From: Zygnema cylindricum
Taxonomy: Eukaryota; Streptophyta; Zygnematophyceae; Zygnematales; Zygnemataceae
DNA length: 51,499 nt
Reading direction: 5' to 3'
Assembly: GCA_037447655.1 (NCBI GenBank)
Contig: JBBHKE010000351.1
Span: 1 to 51,499, forward strand
Positions within the stretch are counted from its first letter, which is position 1, and the number at the start of each line of letters is the position of its first letter. Below are positions 1-10,938 of the stretch, piece by piece. A program made the position numbers and the translations under genes. Below the pieces are notes generated by a model, which was not told the origin of the DNA, made no database searches, and saw only the letters and a list, made by a program, of their open reading frames with translations.

Positions 1-488
1 ACTCTCCTCCCGAGGACAGTCGGAGGAGACTAGCTACGTACTGGAAACAAGAAGCGTTTGCGTCGAAAATTGAAAATCGGACGGTGGTATTTTTCTCCAA
101 GAAGTCTGGAGAATCTCAACGAATTTTAAGTAAACATCTATTGTAAAAAAATTAAAAAAATAGTACGGCCTAGTACGGAAGGGTACTTTCTCCAGTAAAC
201 AACCCCACTTTTCGCCTGATGGAAGGTTACCCTTAGTTCGATACAAAACTTATTTAAGGGAATGTCCAATTGTAGCAGAGAGGTCTCCGTTAATCTTGTC
301 GTAAGTAATTGTAGATCAAATAACACAATTATAATGGTCGGAATTCTTGTTTGAGTAGGAAAAATGCTCGCGTGTCCGTCAACTTTTAGGCGAAGGGCTC
401 TCCGCAATGGACATCTGGCCTTTGTATGCACCAAGCTCTGCAGTGTGCACCGAGCTCCAATATGTCACACATCGCTTTAGAGCTACGG
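1..488. other. Intergenic, relic of a repeat
   Basis: No gene is seen. The stretch around 165-240 (tagtacggcc, then aaccccacttttcgcctgat and ggttaccctta) resembles the right part of the element ending at 2219 (tggtacagcc, then tcccactttttgtctgatat and gtcaccctta). It is therefore probably a decayed copy of that repeat cut by the window edge. Bases 3-30 form an imperfect hairpin (ctcctcc with ggaggag). Confidence 0.4.
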
Positions 489-1041
489 TACACCGCCAAT
501 CGTTATTAGCGTTGTGTACGCTAATTCCGTCCCGCTTTCCTTTTTTTTTATTCTCCATTAGCGTAGTTCATTCTATTTTTTTATTTACTCTATTTAGGGT
601 GAATTTTTTAGTACCGTACAAAATGGAAGTACGCCATCAGTCAATTAGTGTGGTGCACGGACAGTGTCCGACCGTACAAAAGTGTACCTTTTTAAGTGAA
701 AAGGTATAATTAATGAGTTTTAGTAGCCGCGGACGCATGCGAATGTGCGCTCTAAAAAGGGGGTCTAATCGGGTTGTCAAATATCACGTTCGCACATATT
801 CGTCCAGTAACCACGTTTCGACTGTGTGAACGTACGATTTGTCAGATTTTGTACGAATACCTATATTAATGTAAGCATGTTTGCAACCGACATTTTTTTT
901 TTCAAAGACCCAAATTATAATTATTAAACAATTAGAATGTATGTTTTTTTTCAAAACTTTCAAATTCTTAATTAGCGTAAACCATGTTAATTTTTCATGT
1001 ACGCTAAATAAACTTCTACGCTAATAACGATTGGCGGTGTA
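489..1041. mobile_element. MITE, about 550-bp class, TA-flanked
   Basis: The ends form perfect terminal inverted repeats of about 23 bp: tacaccgccaatcgttatta on the left and its reverse complement on the right, including the flanking TA. The interior shares long blocks with the copies at 2946-3488 (same orientation) and 40353-40899 (opposite orientation), including a gtaccgtacaaa block, a cggtc..gaccgtaca palindrome, gtacctttt.aagtg and ttgtacgaatac. There is no transposase frame. The size, inverted ends and TA flanks suggest a non-autonomous Tc1/mariner-like (Stowaway-type) element; the superfamily is inferred. Confidence 0.8.
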
Positions 1042-1285
1042 CTGTACTGAACCGAGTACTTTTTTGCACGCACGAGCACGCTGATTGTGTAGCGAATTGT
1101 TCGTGTCAACACTCCCCTGGTATAATTGACGAAGAACATTTTATTGCCAAAAACGCGATGGTAATACATGAACTAGATTATGTCTAGCTACGAGGATTAG
1201 TACTAGTTACTTAAATAAAAGACGATACCATCACTACACCCCCCATAGTTATTAGCGTTAATGATTTATTAGTTTTAATGCGAAC

Positions 1286-1288
<3 letters not shown>

Positions 1289-1338
<50 letters not shown>
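1289..1338. repeat. (AT)n microsatellite
   Basis: About 25 AT units, close to the left end of the element at 1235-2219. A similar AT tract near 48.7 kb also lies next to a related end-like sequence. Confidence 0.95.
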
Positions 1339-1339
<1 letters not shown>

Positions 1340-1949
1340 TTTAAGGAGATTTGGCAGATTTTATTTCATTTCCTTAAATAGAGTTGTTAACACTCTTTTA
1401 TGATTCTCGGCCAAAAATGGTCGCAACCGAATGTGTATTATTAAGGGTGGCGTTCCATCGTGAAATTTTGTAATAGCACAACCAACTCTATGGGCTGTTA
1501 TATTTTAGACGATGTTCCATCGTGTAGAGCTTGTAAACCACGTGTTTTAAATGAAGTGGCACCACGTAAGTTACGATTTCATATTGAATATCCTTAAAGT
1601 TTTTTAACACCAACAAATTGAACTTTGAATCTTTGTTTGCATACCATGTAACTGCGTACCAAGTCATCATACAACATAACTTTTGTACTTTTTGCTGATG
1701 ATAGCCTTCTACGCCAGCTCATTTTTTAGGTTTTTGTTTTCGAACATGACCAAAGCCCTCTGCCAAAAATAGTGTGGCGAAATAGCGTTGCTATAAATAT
1801 CGCGACGAAGGAGCGTTACAAGCTTATTTTTTTTATAATCGGTTGCATTTTGAAAGGTGCATGTCATGTGCAAATTTTGGAATTTTTTGTTCGTAGTCCA
1901 TCGTGACTCGTAACTTAATCGTCCTATAAGTCGTGACTCTTTTTTTTTT

Positions 1950-2000
1950 GTAGTTGACAACCCACCTCAACGAGGTGGGTTTGAGGTGGTTGTCAACTAC
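1950..2000. repeat. Long hairpin inside the 985-bp element
   Basis: The arms 1950-1970 and 1981-2000 pair over 20 bp with one bulged C around a 10-base loop. The loop side can also pair locally (cccacctc with gaggtggg), so two alternative stems are possible. Confidence 0.8.
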
Positions 2001-2379
2001 ATAAAAATTGAAGCGAATGCCTCGTGAACGAATATCATACGGTTATTGTCACCTCCTAAACCTTCGCAGAGTATTGGCAAGATTCTTTGTAATGTTATTC
2101 GCGTCTAAAAACAAAATAAGTGGTACAGCCTGGTACGAATAAGCGCAGATTGATGTAAACTATCCCACTTTTTGTCTGATATAACGTCACCCTTAACTCT
2201 AATAACGATGAGCGGTGTACTGCAGTTTGTAACTTTTAGTGAGAAAAGCACGACTTTTAGTTAGAAAAGCACTCACATGAAATATAGTGATCAATTGATC
2301 AAGTTTAATAAATCAACACCATATGCCAAGTCGTATCTAGGGACCACAACACCCTTGAGTGCACGGTCGTCATCAACTC

Positions 2380-2641
2380 TTCATGGTTCATGGTTCGTAG
2401 TTCATTGTTATTAGTTAATGCTTCATGGCTCATGGTTCATAGTTCTTAGTTCATGGTGCTTGGTTCATGGTTTCTGGTTCATGGTTCATGGTTCATGGTT
2501 CTTCGTTCCTGTTTCTTGCTTCATGGTTCTTGGTTCATGGTTCATGGTTCCTCGTTCCTCGTTCCTGGTTCTTAGTTCTTGGTTCGTGGTTCATGGTTCT
2601 TGGCTCGTGGTTTATGGTTCTTGGCTCGTGGTTCATGGTTA
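2380..2641. repeat. TTCATGGT-type minisatellite
   Basis: About 260 bp of degenerate 7-8 base units (tcatggt, tcttggt, tcgtggt). All three + frames are open here only because of the repeat, so the apparent Trp/Val/His-rich frames are not treated as genes. Confidence 0.9.
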
Positions 2642-2945
2642 AATTATTGTACCAAACTTTCGTTTAAAATTTCAACCGCACATCGCAAATCGGTATTTCT
2701 GCTATCGATAGGTTTTGATTTGCCATATAGTCGACGTGCTAGTGTGCGAGAGTGCGGACCGATCTGAAGGTTGCACAAATAATAGTATTTGGCCCACCCG
2801 TTTTTTTTCAACTGCTATTTTTTGATGTACTGATATTTTGACGCTTGGAATGAGAATAGTTAATAATTCTTACTTCCGGAAGCTCCAATTGGATATCCAT
2901 AAACGAAGTCAACAACCTTTTGCGGCATAATACAAAATTACATTG

Positions 2946-3488
2946 TACACCGCGAATCGTTATTAGTGTCAAAGTCACTAATTTGGGTTCTTAAAATTTT
3001 GATTTTTTTCCTCAAATAGGATACATGATTTTAATTTTTCCTTGACGTTAATTAAGGTACCGTACAAATTAGCGTAAAGCCCGAAAGTACAATAAAATAT
3101 AAATAGTGTGGTATACGGTCGATGTCAGACCGTACATAAATGTACCTTTTCAAGTGATTTTTTTTAAAAATGAATTAAATCAGACGCTCACGCATAAGAA
3201 CGTGCGCTAAAAAAAACGGGATTAGTCTGACACGTAAATTAGTATGGCATGTACGGATATTTTAAATTCGCGACGGCGTACGATTTCTAATATTTTGTAC
3301 GAATACACATATTAATGTATATAATCATACGGTGAATATTCCATTTTTGCTGTTCCCAAATTAGCATTAACGCCGAAATTAGAATACACCTTTTTTTTGA
3401 AAATTTTCAAATTCTTAATTAGCATCAATTACGGTAAATTTTCTTCAACACTATTTAAACTTTGTCACAAATAACGATTCGCGGTGTA
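2946..3488. mobile_element. MITE, about 550-bp class, TA-flanked
   Basis: The ends are tacaccgcgaatcgttatta and its near-perfect complement, with one mismatch (ttatttg for ttattag). The interior aligns block by block with 40353-40899 in reverse orientation and with 489-1041 in the same orientation. There is no coding frame. Confidence 0.85.
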
Positions 3489-4054
3489 GCGTGTTTCCAG
3501 CGGTGACGGCGTTGTGCAATGTTTTACAGAAAGTTCGCGGAAACCTCGACTTGCGGCGCAGGCACATGAACCTGCTCAGAAAATTAGGTAGGAAGCTTCC
3601 TATTAACTTCTATGAACCCTGCAACCTCGGCCACCAGCCGCCAGAGCGGGTGTACTTGTCAAAAAATCACCAATGACACACTAAACGACCAATCAGACAT
3701 TAGCCTTTACCACCTATGTGTCATTAGCTGCTTGGCTGGCTACTGTACGCTGTAGGAATGAACGTTGGGAATGTAACTTCTCCAGCACGAAGCTTATCCG
3801 TGAAATCATGTAGTCGATATAATGTAAGATACACTATATAGTATTGAATATCGTATGGACAGAACGCGTCCACGTCGACCTTTAAGGAAATGCATCGTAA
3901 AGTTCTTCAGACGACTTCAATTTCCGTTTTAGATTAAGTTTAAAGTCCAACCTATTTCTGGTGACTTCTGACCTAATCTCTTTACCAATCCATACGGCAG
4001 TGGACTTGATTTCTTGGAAAGGAGGCTCTTCATAGCTCATGCCGGTTAGGCAAG

Positions 4055-4086
<32 letters not shown>

Positions 4087-4210
4087 ACAGGGGGAAAAAA
4101 GAAAAAAAAAAAAAAAAAAAACAAACAAAAAAAAACCCTGGCGCCAGCAGGAAAAAAAAAAACTCGTAGGAAAACTTCTGGCTTGTAGTTTCTCTACGCT
4201 TGGATCCTGC
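3489..4210. other. Upstream region of GCH1
   Basis: No supported gene is seen. A 61-codon frame at 3491-3676 has no recognisable domain. The promoter of the GCH1 gene downstream should lie here. The proximal part contains A-rich tracts. Confidence 0.4.
4054..4160. repeat. Poly(A)-rich tracts
   Basis: Three runs of A on the + strand, broken by short G/C-containing bits, lie 75-180 bp before the GCH1 start. They could reflect old poly(A)-tailed insertions or a dA:dT promoter element. Phe-rich frames on the minus strand are artefacts of the tract. Confidence 0.85.
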
Positions 4211-4219
4211 AAACCCTAA
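4211..4219 (+). promoter_or_regulatory. Telo-box AAACCCTAA
   Basis: This exact telo-box lies 16 bp before the GCH1 ATG. In plants this motif is common in 5' leaders and proximal promoters of genes active in dividing cells. That role is known from other plants and is not shown here. Confidence 0.45.
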
Positions 4220-4234
4220 AACGTTTGAAACGCC

Positions 4235-7200
4235 ATGGAAGATGCCGCTTGCATGGCTGTTCTTGAAACCGATATTGACAATTCCAGCGAAGATGTCGAA
4301 AGTGAAAGTTTAGCAGAAATGTCAGAATCCGTTAAAATAATTCTCAAAGGTTTAGGAGAAGATCCTTCTCGGGATGGCTTGCAAAGAACTCCCTTAAGAG
4401 TTGCAAGAGCATTAAGATTTGCTACTAAAGGTAGTAATATTTCCAGCTATTAACTGGTCACAGCTATTTATTCTGGCTATTTACTCTAGCTATTTATTAC
4501 AGCTCCTTATTACAGCCCTGTTTATTAATCATTACAACTATTTTTCAGCTACTTTTTTTTTTTTTTTTTTTTCACTTCGTTATTTTTTTTTTTTACTTTG
4601 TGCTGCTGAAGATGATTTTTCATTAGGGTTTATATATCAGATATGGAGCTTTTAAACGTAGGTTTTCTGTTAGCTTGTTCTTTCTCTAGTATCAGTATTC
4701 TGTAGTAAGTTATTTCTGTATCCTAAATGATTTATTTTAAACATCTGTTAATATAATCCTCATTTGCATTGGTTAGATTGACCTACTAAAATGTAAAAGA
4801 ACAGTGAGTGAATGTTGAAATTTATGATTTGATAGGGATTTTTACATTCTGAGATGTATAAAAAGAGGTTATGTTCAACTGTACCTTTCAATTGATTAAA
4901 TTTATGGAAAGGATGTTGTCCTTTTTTGTTTAGCAAGCCACACTTAAGTATCTGTTGCAAAATAAGATCAGCTGTTTGTTTTCCCTAACTTATTTGCTAG
5001 TCATCCTGACTTCTTTTATTTTTAGGCCAGCATGAAAAGTGGCACCTAAGAATGTTATCTTAAATATTTGAGACTGTTTTTTTTTGTTATTTTTGAAGTG
5101 GTTTGTAAGATTTTTTTTCTTAGCATTTTAGTTTATGATTTCCAAAAATGCATTCAAAATTATGTAAGAAAAATGTTAGCTGTTTGTTTTCCTCAATTTA
5201 TTTGCTAGTCATTTTGCCTTTATTTATAAGTCAGCATGAAAATGGCACCTAATTGTGTTCTCTTAATTTGTAGGTTATCCGTCGTATGTTTCATTTTTTC
5301 TGCAATATTATGCTCTAAACACTTAGCATCTTCCTGTCAATGTTCAATTTAGGTCATTTTCCTCGGTTTTTCACTTATTCACAGATAGATGTTTAATTTC
5401 GTTTTTTTTTAACTAACATTTATTCAAACCGGACAGTCTTCTTTTTCATCATATATTATCTTTATTTATCCAAAATATACTTGCATATTTCTGCGTGTCA
5501 TTATATCGTAGAGTGACAACAATTTCATTCTGCTCCAATTTTTCTGCTTGCTCTCATATTGGACATGGTCGCAGTTATTTTTCCTCCTTTTTAATCTTTG
5601 CTGAAGGCCTTGTTATCATTTTTTTGTTTCTGTCATTTTTGCTTCTTTTCATTTTGTTTTGTCGTTTTTGTGATTCGTTTCGGTTTTTTTGTTTTGTCGT
5701 TTTTATTTCTCAATTTTGTTTTGTTGTTTGTGTTTTGTCGTTTTGTGGTCTGCTTCGGTTACAGGGACCAGGCAAACTGCGAAGGACATAGTTGGTCGAG
5801 CTTTATTCGCAGAGGAACGTGCTGGTGGTGGGGATGCAACGGGGTGGGGAGGAGGCGTAGGAGGAATGGTTGTTGTTCGTGATGTTGATCTATTTTCTTG
5901 TTGCCGTGGGTGCCTTCTTCCTTTTCGAATAAAGTGCCATATGGCATATATTCCGACAGGATCAAGAGTTGTGGGATTAAGTAAACTTCCACGAATAGCC
6001 GAAGCTTTTTCGAGACGACTGCAAACTCCTCAGAGATTAGCAAATGAGTTAGCAAATGCAATTTTTGAGGCTTGTGAGCCTCTTGGAGTAGCTGTCGCTT
6101 TGGAAAGCTGGCATTTGGGAGAGGTTGAAGATGTCTTCTTACCTGTTGGAGTTAAGAATGGGGAGGTCCATGATGTAAATATGAACGGGAGAGGAGCTGT
6201 ATCTCTGAATAAGGGAGGAGGAGGGGGAGGAGGAGGAAGGAGGAGCTTTCAAGGAGTGAAGTGGAAGAACGCTGGAGGCCCAACTGGACGGGTAACTTGT
6301 AAAGGTATAGGAGCTTTTAGTGAAAAGAAATATGGAGAACTTTGGGCAGAATTTGGAGCAATGTTGGATATTGAAGAGGACAGATGGCATTATGCAGATC
6401 GAGAGAGTGTAGAACAATTAGAGTGTGACACCTGGCAATCGAAATCGGTTCCAGAGGGACGACTTTATTCGGGTGCCGGTTTGCAACAGGATCCGAGGAG
6501 TATATCCCTAGAAGAAATGGTGAACGCAACTAAAATTCTTCTTCGAGAAGTTGGGGAGGATTTAGGGCAAGGGGAGGCTGATTTGACAGCTCGGAAATTC
6601 GTTCAACAACTTATGGTCTCTACAAGAGGAAACAATTGGACTCTCGAAGATGTTTTAAAAGCAGAATCGAGACTGGTGAACGGAGAAGAATATTGTGTAA
6701 GCAGAGGACAAAAGCTACATGAAAATTGTGACGTTCTTGACCAGATTCATGTAGAAGTCAATCTTCCGGTCGCTTCATTATGTGAGCATCATTTGCTCCC
6801 CTTCTTTGGCCATGTTCACGTGGGCTATATAGGTCACAGGGGTCAGGTATCAGGAGAGATAAGGTGTATTAAACGTTCTAAAATAGAACGGATAGTTGAA
6901 TTATATGGCTGTAGGCCTCAAATTCAGGAGAGACTGACACGACAAGTTGCCGAGGCAGTCGCCACGACAATGGACGGGTTAGGGAACGTGATTAAGGAGA
7001 ATTGCGAAAAATCAACTCTGGACGGGTTATTAGGAAATATGATTGGGAAGGATGGTGGAAATTGTGAGACAGGAGTAGTGGTAGTAGTAGAGGCCAGTCA
7101 TATGTGTATGGTATCGAGAGGTATTGAGAAAGCTTCTTCAACTACTTCCACAATTGCCGCATTAGGGAGTTTTTCGAGTAACCATAGATTGCGACTTGCT

Positions 7201-7245
7201 TTTTTAACCAAGCTTTCGAGACAAAAAAAACCTATATTTAATTGA
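4235..7245 (+). CDS. GCH1: GTP cyclohydrolase I, plant two-module form
   Basis: Joined CDS 4235..4430 and 5765..7245, 558 residues. Intron 1 (1334 bp) is GT-AG in phase 1. The enzyme converts GTP to dihydroneopterin triphosphate, the first pterin step of folate synthesis, and is cytosolic in plants; no transit peptide is seen. Two tandem GCH modules are visible. The N-module (about 28-190) keeps GLSK at 136-139, but its zinc site reads CRGC (112-115) and the later Cys is missing (ESWHLG). The C-module (about 285-558) keeps the zinc ligands Cys405, His408 (CEHH) and Cys513 (SHMCM) but lacks the GLSK-type loop. This complementary decay is known for plant GCH1, where the two modules together form a working site. 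A Gly8 tract and other Gly-rich insertions in the linkers are unusual. The start was chosen because ATG 4235 directly follows the telo-box leader and begins the conserved module. Confidence 0.95.
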
Positions 7246-7885
7246 TCATAGTGGGCCATTTTTTCTCTATTCTTTTGCCATTTTTATCAGCAAATAAAGC
7301 TGTCAGTTTTTATTACCAGGGTTGTGGAGGAGGGAGTTTCATCGATTTTATGGCATTGATGTCTGTGCAAAAAATGTATGTGTTTTGCGGATGTTTTGTA
7401 TGCGTTTTTGATGTTTTTATAGTCATTTGATAATGGGATGTGATCAAAATTTTGTCTGTTTTGCTTCAAAGTCTTGTCGTTGTGGACATTAATGAGTATC
7501 GGATCTTGTTCCCCTCTCTTTTTTCTCTTTTCCACCCAAATTAATTTGTATCTCTCCTAATAATGTTATAATGGGACTTGAAAACTCTACAATTGACTAG
7601 ACCTTGTTGACGTTTTATAAGTTAAGGTCACGACCAGTTAAGGTCATTTAATAGGAATTCAAAATGGCACTCGTCCACATTATCTAGCTATTCTCATTGT
7701 ATATCAACATTATTTACTGTATTATCATGCTTTTAAAATGCTTTACTTTTTTTCTTTTTGTAAGCTGAGGGTTATGTCATACCGATTTTTTCACAATTTC
7801 TTTTTTTCGTTACTGTCTTGATTTTGTTTATTTATATTTGAAATATTTCTTAGAGGACCGCCTGAATTACAACTTCGACTTTATC
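7246..7885 (+). other. GCH1 3' region and spacer
   Basis: An AATAAA at 7293-7298, 48 bp after the GCH1 stop, is a plausible poly(A) signal. The rest is T-rich with no convincing frame. Confidence 0.5.
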
Positions 7886-7893
7886 ACAAAAAC

Positions 7894-8813
7894 TAGTGTT
7901 GTGTATCGGTAAGGATTTCCCGATAACCGATATGGGCCTTTTTTCGGGTATCCGATAATCGATATATTGGTACGATATATCGACATCGGTCTTATAGCCG
8001 ATAAGTAGCCGATAATATCGGGTACTTATCGGCGATAATGCCGATAACGATAACTATCGGCGATAATGCCGATAACGATAACTATCGGCGATAACTGTAC
8101 GGGCCGTACAGATAAATGTACGGCCTGTACACTCAACTGTACGTCTTATTCCCCGGACGTGTACAAGCACAAAAAGTACAGTAGCCGCCATGAGATCTGT
8201 ACGGTTTTGATACGGATCCAGTAAAAACGATGTACCTTTCACATCCGACGCCATGGCTTTGTCCCTTTATTCCTTGAGATCCACTGGGGACCTGCCACGT
8301 GTCAATCTGTCGGCTTTTTTGGCATAAGCTGCCAAAAGAGCCATTCCGGGATGCCGGCGCTCACGCTGGCCCGTCCGCTCTTGTTTTCTCATTCCAAGTC
8401 GTCCGTTCGATTCCGGCGGCGCGCAGTGTTATTTTGCGTCCGTTGTACTTTGTGTCCGCCGTCCTTTTCCAGTTCCATGTTCACCAGTTTGTCAGTAAAA
8501 TTCCGTACGTTGCCGTAAAATTTCAGTTCAGTTAACCGACCAACGTTTATATGCTGCGCTGTCCGTAATAAATAGCAGTTAAACGGTAACGGAACATAAT
8601 TTTATACGTGGCATGCCACGCTATATAAAGTCAATAAAATAATACAGTATGTTATAAAGTACTATTGTATGCATACTATATATTTTTTAAGTTATCGCCG
8701 ATATGGAATTTGTTGGTCTCAGACCGATATATCAGAACCTCTGACCGTTCGATAATCGATAACTATCGGTATCGGTGTTATCGCGATAAGTTTTTTACCG
8801 ATACACAACACCA
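7894..8813. mobile_element. Non-autonomous hAT-like element, 8-bp TSD
   Basis: The element starts tagtgttgtgtatcggtaa and ends with the complement (ttaccgatacacaacacca), with one mismatch in the first 19 bases. It is flanked on both sides by the identical octamer acaaaaac (7886-7893 and 8814-8821). An 8-bp target duplication and subterminal arrays of TATCGG/CCGATA (about 7920-8095 and 8695-8795) fit the hAT superfamily. No transposase frame exists in its 920 bp. The middle carries a ctgccacgtgtcaa module that recurs at about 47.1 kb and, more weakly, 48.05 kb. Confidence 0.85.
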
Positions 8814-8821
8814 ACAAAAAC

Positions 8822-9200
8822 CTTTAAATATTTTATTTTGTGGTTTTTTTAAGCTTAATTACATCGAGTTTTAGTTCAAGGATATTTGTTGGATGGCCTG
8901 GGATTGACCATTTTTGCTCTCATTTTTGCTTTTTTTTGAGTCTCCACATTTTATTGTGTATGCGTCTTTATCTGTGCTTTCAAATACAAAAAACCAAAAC
9001 CAAAAGCAAAAAAAAAAAAAAAACCAAAACACACCCCAAATACGATGGGGAAATGTTTGCCTTTGGCCTTTCTATAATGTAAGCACATTTTATTAAGATG
9101 AGGAAATAGATCGAGAAAGAAAATATAACACTGTATATTCTGTTGTCATCCATCTTGTGACAAAATTGGATGAGAATGTTGAATATAAAGGAAACTCAAG
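8822..9200. other. Intergenic, no gene seen
   Basis: AT-rich. The segment at about 8990-9090 (cgatgggg, then atgtaagcacat) is weakly repeated at 9710-9770 (cgatggga, then acgtaagcacat), suggesting an old duplication around the element at 9201-9394. Confidence 0.35.
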
Positions 9201-9394
9201 TTTTTTTAGCCACTTAAAACATCTTTTCTCCGTGCACACTTGTCCAATTGTCAATCGAAGATAGCCAATATGAAGGTGAGAATCTTACCTTTCAATCGCA
9301 ACAGTCAGATCCACAATCCGACAAGTGTGCACAGAGAAAAGATGTTTTAAGTGGCAAAAAAAAACATTAACACTAATAGCAATTAAGCGGTGTA
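9201..9394. mobile_element. Short hairpin MITE, left end lost
   Basis: Arms 9201-9244 and 9320-9363 are near-perfect inverted repeats (gccacttaaaacatcttttc) and match the arms of 11728-11948. The right terminus cactaatagcaattaagcgg followed by TGTA is present, but the outer left terminus is missing. The copy is therefore truncated or recombined. Confidence 0.7.
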
Positions 9395-10578
9395 CTTGTG
9401 GACCAAAACCTTGCATGCCTTTTTAATATGATAAGTATACTTTAGACTATAAACGTTCGAGTATACAAACAATTTGGAGAATTCATGGTATGGCTTTTAT
9501 ATGAAAAGATCAATCATAGTTTTAATCATAGTTTTTATCATATTTTCAATCATTATTAGTAATAATGTTTCATGTTAGTCAAGTGTTCACAGTCGACAAT
9601 ATTTTTTTGTTTGCTTGTCAAACCTTTTGCTTTCTTTTTGTATTGTTTTTTTTATCGTGTGTACGATGTTTGTGATTCATTGCTTTAAATAGTGGATTAA
9701 AAACTAAAATACCCAAAAACGATGGGAAAAAAATTTACCGCTTAACCTTTTATTACGTAAGCACATTCGAAACTCTGAAATTGGTCCAAAATTTCACCCC
9801 ATTTTAAGCCCCGTTTCTACCCAGTTATTCCCCAATTTTCTCAATTTTATATTCCTTTTTTTCCTTCAAAAAAATATCCCCCGGTCAACAAGGACTGCCA
9901 CGCTATATTGACATCCCTCCGGTGCACTAAAAACACCCCCCTTTTTATATCCCTCTTCAAACCCTCGTTTTCTCCTTTCCAAAAATATCCCCTTTTTTTT
10001 TTGGAAAAATGATAGAATGATATAAAATAATACGAAAAAATTACAAAAAAATTACAACAAAAAACGCCAAAAAGAAATTCTTTCCCAATTTCCCCCAAAC
10101 CCTCTAATTTCCATTTTTTCTATATCAAATATTCTTTATTTCCTCTTAAATCTATCTCAACTTCTTAAAAATAAAAAATAAACTAATGAAATCTCAAAAA
10201 ATCTTAACGGCTTGTTTTTTTTTTTTATGGTTCCCCAGTATTGGAAACTGAACAAAAAAGGATCAAAGAAATCCACTCTAATTTCCGTCTCCAGGAACTA
10301 TATATAACCCAGAAAATCAGTGCGATTTTTATATTTTTTAACCTCAATCTGCTCATTATAGAAACCAAAAATTGATATTTAGTAATTAACCCTTTTTTTT
10401 TAGTCTTCTTAATCCTTTTTCAGCCCATTGTTTTACGTGTTTTACGCCCATTTGTACCCCATTTATAACCCGTTATACCCAATTTACATCCAATTATAAA
10501 CTCCTTTTCCTACATTTTATATCCCTTATTTCATATCTTTTCATTTGACCTCAAAAACTAATTTAATCGCGAACTAGT
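9395..10578. other. Intergenic, AT-rich
   Basis: No supported gene. It contains A/T homopolymer-rich sequence with ccc-containing stretches. An 83-codon minus-strand frame (9847-10098) is Lys/Phe-rich and has no domain. Confidence 0.4.
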
Positions 10579-10700
10579 TCAATTTTTTCTAATCAAATCA
10601 ATTTTTTCGAATCAAATTTTTCGAATCAATTTTTTCGAATCCATTTTTTCTAATCAATTTTTTCTAATCCATTTTTTCTAATCATTTTTTTTTTCTAATC
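10579..10700. repeat. AATCAATTTTTTCKA minisatellite
   Basis: About eight degenerate 15-bp units (aatcaattttttcga / ctaatccattttttc) lie directly downstream, in minus-strand sense, of the hevein-like segment. Confidence 0.8.
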
Positions 10701-10938
10701 AAGTTGATATAATCAAATTTACATAACGCCAGAACTTCAAGAACGCATTTCCATTTTTTTTTTGACATCCGAATCCAAAAAATTCGAAAGTACGGCCACA
10801 AAATCCAAATTGGCCGCAACAAAAATTTTGGGGACAAATGGCGCCTTCTAATTGGACTCCGCATCCTTCTTGGCTAAACGACAAAACCGTACGAGTTCCA
10901 AAAAAAGCATTTGTACTAAAAGAACTAAGGAAACACAA
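10699..10938 (-). pseudogene. Hevein-like chitin-binding domain relic
   Basis: The minus-strand frame of 79 codons carries a type-1 chitin-binding pattern: CGVQLEGAICPQNFCCGQFG, then FCGRTFEFFGFGCQ. This fits the hevein order CG.Q..G..CP...CCS..GYCG.T..YCG.GCQ. The expected Cys of YCG is Phe here (FFG), and the cysteine after GCQ is absent, so a disulfide is lost. No signal peptide, chitinase catalytic domain or clear splice partners were found. It is either a decayed fragment or a single exon of an unrecognised gene. Chitin-binding domains of this type occur in plant lectins and class I chitinases; that function is inferred only for the ancestor. Confidence 0.55.

Larger units (their letters stand above)
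1235..2219. mobile_element. MITE-like element, 985 bp, imperfect ends
   Basis: The left end tacaccccccatagttatta and the right end (reverse complement tacaccgctcatcgttatta) match with a few mismatches and carry the same TA and ttattag core as the other elements here. Inside lie an AT microsatellite and a long hairpin. No coding capacity is visible. The right-hand 100 bp resembles bases 165-240 at the window start, so this is a separate interior class of the same terminal family. The pairing of these two ends is inferred because the left end is diverged. Confidence 0.55.

Noticed and set aside
2418-2767. Three overlapping + strand ORFs with repeated MVHGSWF
   Set aside because: They translate the TTCATGGT minisatellite in all frames.
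5495-5791. Hydrophobic ORFs in the 3' part of GCH1 intron 1
   Set aside because: T-rich intron sequence just before the splice acceptor. The frame is open into exon 2 by chance, and the conserved protein starts in exon 1.
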